Shown in pieces: positions 59,230 through 64,000 of a stretch of DNA of 64,000 nt. Below the pieces are notes generated by a model. It did not search any database, was not told the origin of the DNA, and worked only from the letters and a program-made list of their open reading frames with translations. The DNA comes from Quillaja saponaria (lineage: Eukaryota; Streptophyta; Magnoliopsida; Fabales; Quillajaceae): contig CM055611.1 in NCBI GenBank assembly GCA_029379385.1, forward strand, positions 6,696,001-6,760,000, in the 5' to 3' direction. Each line of letters begins with the position of its first letter. The first letter of the stretch is position 1. Position numbers and translations under genes: made by a program.

Positions 59230-59560
59230 AGTAGAAGATGATAGGACCACTGTACTTAATAAAATAGCTATTGTGCTAAATATTGAAGATGATCCAAAGA
59301 CATTAAATGAAGCTATGGCTTCAAGACATTCAGTTTTTTGGAAAGATGATTATGGAGTTATAGTGAGCCTTTATGTTGATGATTTGCTCATTTTTGGAAC
59401 TAACATAGAAGGTGTAACTGAAACTAAGAAGTATCTAACTTCAAAGTTCAAACTGAAGGATTTAAATGAAGTAGATACTATCTTAGGCATCAAAGTCAAG
59501 AAACATAATGGGGGTTATGCTATGTGGAAATCTCATTAAATTGAGAAGGTACTTCTTCAG
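59230..59560 (+). pseudogene. Copia element 4 reverse transcriptase with internal deletion
   Basis: The RT start D-D-P-K-T-L-N-E-A-M-A-S-R-H-S-V-F-W-K is joined in frame to YGVIVSLYVDDLLIFGTNIE (YVDD near 59370-59390). In intact proteins about 150 residues lie between these blocks, including the first catalytic Asp. The remainder, LKDLNEVDTILGIKV, is normal. Confidence 0.88.
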
Positions 59561-59569
59561 TTTAAACAC

Positions 59570-60180
59570 TTGAATGTCAAAGAAGCAAATACTCTATATG
59601 ATGTTTTATGTAAATTGAATGTAAACACTGGAAGATCAATCACACAATTAAAGTATGCTAGTGCAATTGACAACCTTATGTATGTCATACATTGTACTAG
59701 ATTGGATGTAGCTTTTGCAACTTGTAAGTTATCTAGATATACTAGTAACCTTGGTACTGGTCATTGGAAAGTAATTGGTAGAGTTCTTGGCTATTTAAAA
59801 AGAACTATCAATTTAGGATTATTTTATAATAAATATCTTGCGTTACTAGAAGGATATACTGATGCTAGTTAGATAATAAGTATCAATGATAACAAATTAA
59901 CATCTGGTTGGGTGTTTACCATATTGAGTTATGGCCACAACCAATGTCATCAATCTCTTTGCACTGTGATAGTGAAGCTACAATGTCTGGAGCGTAAAAT
60001 AAAATATATAATACTAAATCTAGGCATATTAGTTTGAGACATGACTATGTAATGGAATTGATATCAAGAGGTATCATTACCATAGTATGTGAGATCAAGC
60101 AAAAACTTGGCAAATCCATTCACTAAAGGACTCTCGAGAGATTTGGTGATGTCAACATCAATAAGAATAGGTCTAAAACC
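59570..60180 (+). pseudogene. Copia element 4 RT end and RNase H remnants
   Basis: 59570-59872 is open with QLKYASAIDNLMYVIHCTRL followed by DVAFATCKLSRYTS and VLGYLKRTINLGL, the RT-RNase H connection. It ends at a stop in the S-D-A-(D/S) block of RNase H. Downstream only scattered blocks remain (S-G-W-V-F-T; F-T-K-G-L-S-R-D-L near 60118-60145). Confidence 0.82.
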
Positions 60181-60695
60181 TTTTTGTAATAGTCAACAGT
60201 AATAAGAACCCAACCTTTCACTTGTTTTGTAGCTAGTTAAAGGTTTAATAAGTAACAATAAGTTATTTAAAATTGATTGACTGCACTGAGTGCAAACTGT
60301 TACTAATATTTAGAATGAGTGATTTTGATATACTCTTAATAAAGTTCAAAACAAACAATAAACCTTGTAGTAACAGAAGATTGAAGGAACTTCACCTATG
60401 TGAACATTAGGAGTGGTGCTGCTTCTAGCAAGGTTTGGATTACTTTGTAAATGTTCATGAAACCAGGATGGAGCACATGGCCGTAATAGTGCTAACAATG
60501 TTCGAAGAACTGGATACATTCACATGTATGGTATTTCCAATTATAATAATAAAGAATCTTGGTTTAAAGCTTAAAAGCAACCAGCATTTCGTTAGAACTT
60601 TATAATTACTTACACTAATTGATGGTTTAATCAATAGATACCTTTTTATATGTGTGAATCTATCTGTATTTGGACTAAAACATAACATTACATTC
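60181..60695 (+). other. Copia element 4, non-coding stretch before the 3' LTR
   Basis: No domain. Ends with the polypurine tract at about 60698-60707 (AAGCGGGGGA). Confidence 0.6.
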
Positions 60696-60707
60696 TAAGC
60701 GGGGGAT

Positions 60708-61214
60708 TGTTGGTGATAGAATGTAATAGTTGTCTTGGTTTGGTAGTGGGTTTGCTCTACAATGGTAGAAGAAAAAAAAAAGTTTTACGTATTATTTTTT
60801 ATTTTGGAAGAGTTATAATTCATTTATATTATATTTATTTTCTGAATAGAAGAATCTCAATTTATCTGGAAGAGATGTACCTATTGTTTCAAAGAATGCA
60901 ACTCTTTGAAAAATAACTCTTCAGACCTTATAAATTAAAAAGTCTGTGAACACACATGGATATATGAAATATTCTTTTTTTCTTCTTTCCTACATACTTT
61001 TTTCAAATACTTAGTTCATACATAGAAGTTCTTAAGGAAGTTTTCAAGATTGCTATTTGAAAATTTTGATGGTTTTATTGTATCCTGGAAGTGATTTGCT
61101 GACAATCCCACCAACAAATTGTTTCAACAGTAAGGGGCAAATAGCACTTTAAAGATAGTGAATTCTCACGCCTTAAAAATAGATTTCATTTCCTGTATTC
61201 ATAATTTCCTAACA
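60708..61214 (+). repeat. 3' LTR of copia element 4
   Basis: 507 bp, equal in length to the 5' LTR, ending CCTAACA before GACAT. Confidence 0.92.
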
Positions 61215-61262
61215 GACATTATTGTAGGATCTGATCAACAAGCGAGAAATAAGCATTGGTTT

Positions 61263-61538
61263 ATAGCCAAGGAAGATGATAATGGAGCAGGTGAGTGCCG
61301 ACGACCATCAATAATGAGAGCTGAGATGATTAGTAGTAGAAAAAAGGAAATAGAGTCGTTTGGGGAGGAAGAAGGTGTTGATTCAAAGGCTGATGATTTT
61401 ATCAATAGGTTTAAGCAGCAACTAAGGTTGCAAGGTTTACGAGAATTGATGGGTTGTAAAACATACTTTGAAAATGAGAGTGGTGCAAACTATAAATATA
61501 GATTTTCATTGACAGATTTGTTAAAAGGTAAACAATAG
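61263..61538 (+). pseudogene. DUF761-type C-terminal relic, copy 2
   Basis: Better preserved than copy 1: ECRRPSIMRAEMISSRKKEI, GEEEGVDSKADDFINRFKQQ and LRLQGLRELMGCK, continuing open to TAG at 61538 (FSLTDLLKGKQ). The ORF as computed starts upstream in the LTR of copia element 4 (61158), which cannot be the native start. Without an N-terminal exon it is treated as a fragment; an upstream exon could in principle have been cut off by the copia insertion. Confidence 0.7.
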
Positions 61539-61734
61539 CAATAAAACAATCCACATGTCAAAACATTAAGTTGAGCACATCACCGAACTTATTGGGCATT
61601 AAAAACTTTACTAAGCTATATACTATAGTCCATTTAATCAATTACATTATTTAACAACTTCACGGGGTAAACTATAAACAAGCTGGAGCAAGGATTGTCT
61701 ATATCAATTACTTTAACTAAACTTCACGTGGTAA

Positions 61735-61924
61735 CCCTGCTATCCATGATGCAATCCTTGCTCTGGCTTCAACACATGCTTGGGTTCACGGTGATGCTAA
61801 CATTGTGGCCCACAACTTGGCTAAATGGGCTTCCATCAGCCACACAGTAGGTCTAGTCACTAATTGTATGCCCATCATTTCTGCTCTTGAAGAGCCTTCT
61901 TTTGTACCTTTCTCTCATCAATGA
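61735..61924 (+). pseudogene. RNase H-like C-terminal fragment, copy 2
   Basis: Open frame with AIHDAILALASTHAWVHGDA then NIVAHNLAKWASISHTVGLV, ending PFSHQ and TGA at 61924. It corresponds to the copy at 55555-55780 and lacks the N-terminal catalytic part. Confidence 0.7.
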
Positions 61925-61960
61925 GTCATAAAACTATGAGAAAATAGTCTTCTAAGTCTG

Positions 61961-64000
61961 TTCATATTGTTCACTACTAAAAAAGATAGCATCAAAATTA
62001 AAAAGATAACGATACAGTAAATCATATAATTAGTACAAATTAATAAAAATAAAAGAACTTAACATATTATAGCTTCTTCTTTTTTTTCCCTAACAGTCAG
62101 GTTCATGTTGGACAAGGATGAGGTTAAAAAGAAAATATTATTTTTTTGTATTTTAATAACTTTGAGGTACACATTAGTTCATGTTTGTTTTATGTTTTAC
62201 ATAAGTCCCGCATAGAAACTAAAAGAGTTAATTAGTTATTTAGATTTGTATTAATATTGTATTTTTTTTTTTACTAGTGGCACGTCGCTTATTTGATATT
62301 TTCCACATGCCTTGGGCTTACTCTGGCTCTTTGCGTGATTTTTGGATGATCCTTTACTGATGTTTTGGAGAAAAAATGATGTCAAGTGTCTGTGGAGATG
62401 TGTTTTCTTTAAAGTGATTTTGGTGTGTATTGAAAAAGTAATACGGGATATTTCTTTCTTTCTCAATAAATTGCTAGTTTGGGCCATGGACAATGTGGGC
62501 TGAAAGTGTATGATTGACTGCTGGCTGCTCGTATGGATGCTTTCCGTAATAGTTTATATGGTTTAGCCACTCGTCCCAGGAAGTAACTTAGGGTGTACAA
62601 GGTGAAAGTCTCGTATATTTAATTTTGGCAAAATTATATTTATTATTCCTATAATTTATACTAAAATTTAATTTACTTCTTACAATTTAAGAGTTTAAAT
62701 CAATAGGTTCATAGTTCTAAAATCATGTCAATATATGGTCTATGCCGTCATATGTCGTCTAAATTGATTTAACTGAAAAAAACATAGACTATATTTGAAA
62801 CAGATGTATTGATATTATAATTTAAAAATCAAGAATTCATAATTTTAATTGTTTATTTATATATATATATATATATATATACTATAATTTAAAAAATATT
62901 TGTTTGAGACAAATATATTAACATATCACTTTTTATCTATTAAGGTAGAATTATGTTAGTCCATCTCATCTTTTGTTAAGTTAATTTGAACAAAAAACAA
63001 TGCCAATAACCATATTAACTTGATTTTGAAACTATAAGTTCTTGATTTTAACTTTCTCAATTATAACAACTAATGTGAATTTTAATGCAAATTATAAGGA
63101 TGAAAAATATAATTTTTTCTTTAATTTTTCTCTTTGGTCTCTTTTTGTTGTTTGTACTTTTGTTTGTATTTGGGGTATGTCCCATTTTTTCTCTTAATCA
63201 GGGTTTTCCCCTTAGTTCCTCTGTAATTTAAATCTTGTGTTTATGCCTTCTTCTTTTTCAAAAAAAAAAGGAAAAAAAAAAAGGGGTATAAAGTGGGGAA
63301 GAATAAAATTATATTTTGAAGAGAAATACAGCATTGGAACATATCATGCCTTTAATTTAATCTAAACCCATTTATACATGCCATCTAAAGTTACTTTATT
63401 TCTTCAACTGATCTTTTAATTTTCAACTCTTTATTTTTCCTACTTCAAGTAAAAAAAAATTTGCTAAGATACTTTAAGTAAATTCATTACATTTAGTTCA
63501 ATTTTGACATTTTATATATTTTTATTACTTATCTTTTAATTATCTTGTCTCTTTAGAGTGAGTTGACATTGTAGTTGAATTAGCTCAAATTTGAAAAGAA
63601 CCCTATGAGATAAGTTCTATATTAGACTAAGCTCCTCACTATATGTGACATGCCCTTTAACTTTCTTCTCACAATAGAAAATTAGTTTTAATGTTTTGTT
63701 AGTCCGAAGTGTAAGTTTAACAACCATTACTAACTATATACACTTAAAATAAACTGACCAATTCTCACATTTCCCATGCCGTCGGCACAAGTATCTCCCA
63801 AGAAGTGTAAAGTAAAGATTCTACTGACCTCTCATTTTATTTTGTTGTTGTTCCTAATTACGAGGCAAAGATCGTACATTGTACAGTGATAGAGCCTCTC
63901 ACAAATCTAAAAGTTACACTGTTATTTTAGTTAGATTAAATTTGAAGCAATTAACATTGGGTGTAACAGGAAAAGTCTCCTTTTTTTTAAATTTATTTTA
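61961..64000. other. AT-rich spacer with microsatellite and possible LINE tail
   Basis: No gene recognised. A (TA)n tract lies at about 62858-62880. The stretch 63120-63295 reads like a LINE 3' end (T-rich, TTTTCCCCTTAGTTCC, TCTGTAATTTAAATC, then A10GGA12), but no coding part precedes it. The minus-strand 80-codon ORF at 62251-62493 shows no domain. Confidence 0.45.

Larger units (their letters stand above)
56738..61214 (+). mobile_element. Copia element 4, both LTRs, perfect target duplication, internally deleted
   Basis: 507-bp LTRs lie at 56738-57244 and 60708-61214, starting TGTTGGT(T/G)ATAGAATG and ending CCTAACA. Both flanks are GACAT (56733-56737, 61215-61219). Between them on the plus strand are gag, protease, integrase, a deleted RT and RNase H remnants, then the tract GCGGGGGAT before the 3' LTR. 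At 4,477 bp it is shorter than usual copia elements (about 5 kb) because part of integrase/RT is missing. Multiple stops show it is not autonomous. Confidence 0.93.
61215..61960. repeat. Tandem duplication, unit 2, second part
   Basis: Continues unit 2 after the copia insertion and matches 55023-55779. Similarity stops near 61960, after AGTCTTCTAA(A/G). Confidence 0.9.

Noticed and set aside
61158..61538. A 126-codon ORF spanning the copia LTR and the DUF761 relic as one gene
   Set aside because: Its start lies inside the 3' LTR and the LTR/host junction at 61214/61215 is defined by a target duplication; the fusion is accidental, though read-through expression is not excluded.
62251..62493. 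Minus-strand 80-codon ORF
   Set aside because: No recognisable motif, AT-rich Lys/Ser composition and no supporting splice or neighbour context.
1..64000. tRNA, rRNA, CRISPR, riboswitch or bacterial operon signals
   Set aside because: No cloverleaf-type sequence with A/B boxes, no spaced short repeats of CRISPR type and no ribosome-binding pattern; the DNA is plant nuclear.

Overview
This window is AT-rich nuclear DNA of a flowering plant, probably a eudicot. Evidence: split genes with GT-AG introns, plant-only gene families (a NOI/RIN4-type protein, a small protein with a C-x-C-x-P-T-x-H motif, DUF761 relics), and long nests of plant LTR retrotransposons, LINE pieces, a CACTA element and a Harbinger-like MITE. 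No rRNA, tRNA, CRISPR or bacterial operon structure was seen. The species cannot be named from sequence alone.

Layout. 0.3-1.3 kb: MITE-like element with TAA target duplications. 2.4-18.65 kb: one decayed Ty3/gypsy (Tat/Ogre/Retand-type) element, about 12 kb without its insertion, with gag, protease, RT, RNase H, a second RNase H and integrase on the plus strand and a decayed antisense ORF between pol and the 3' LTR. Its 5' LTR is split by a 4.2-kb TG...CA element flanked by a 5-bp duplication; a diverged relative lies at 19.56-22.30 kb. 22.7-23.2 kb: RNase H pseudogene. 26.0-26.8 kb: intact two-exon gene on the minus strand, whose upstream region also exists as an orphan copy near 19.1 kb. 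27.6-29.4 kb: truncated LINE. 29.4-44.0 kb: pile of three minus-strand Ty1/copia elements, each incomplete, plus one arm of a dispersed repeat pair (the other at 24.8-25.6 kb).

44.86-50.93 kb: a 6.07-kb CACTA element with no recognisable transposase but with two large inverted structures: arrays of about 160-bp units in opposite orientation, and a 737-bp palindrome. 51.9-53.4 kb: a four-exon NOI/RIN4-like gene on the minus strand, intact apart from an apparent 1-nt excess in an A8 run. 54.06-61.96 kb: a tandem duplication of a 1.7-kb unit holding a DUF761 relic and an RNase H tail; its second copy is split by a 4,477-bp copia element with both 507-bp LTRs and a perfect GACAT target duplication. 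62-64 kb: AT-rich spacer.

Only two loci look like functioning host genes: the NOI-like gene and the small C-x-C protein gene. All else is transposon-derived, pseudogenic or spacer. The nesting gives a relative chronology: gypsy before the solo-LTR-like insertion; LINE before copia element 1; tandem duplication before copia element 4. The least explained structures are the inverted arrays and palindrome inside the CACTA element.
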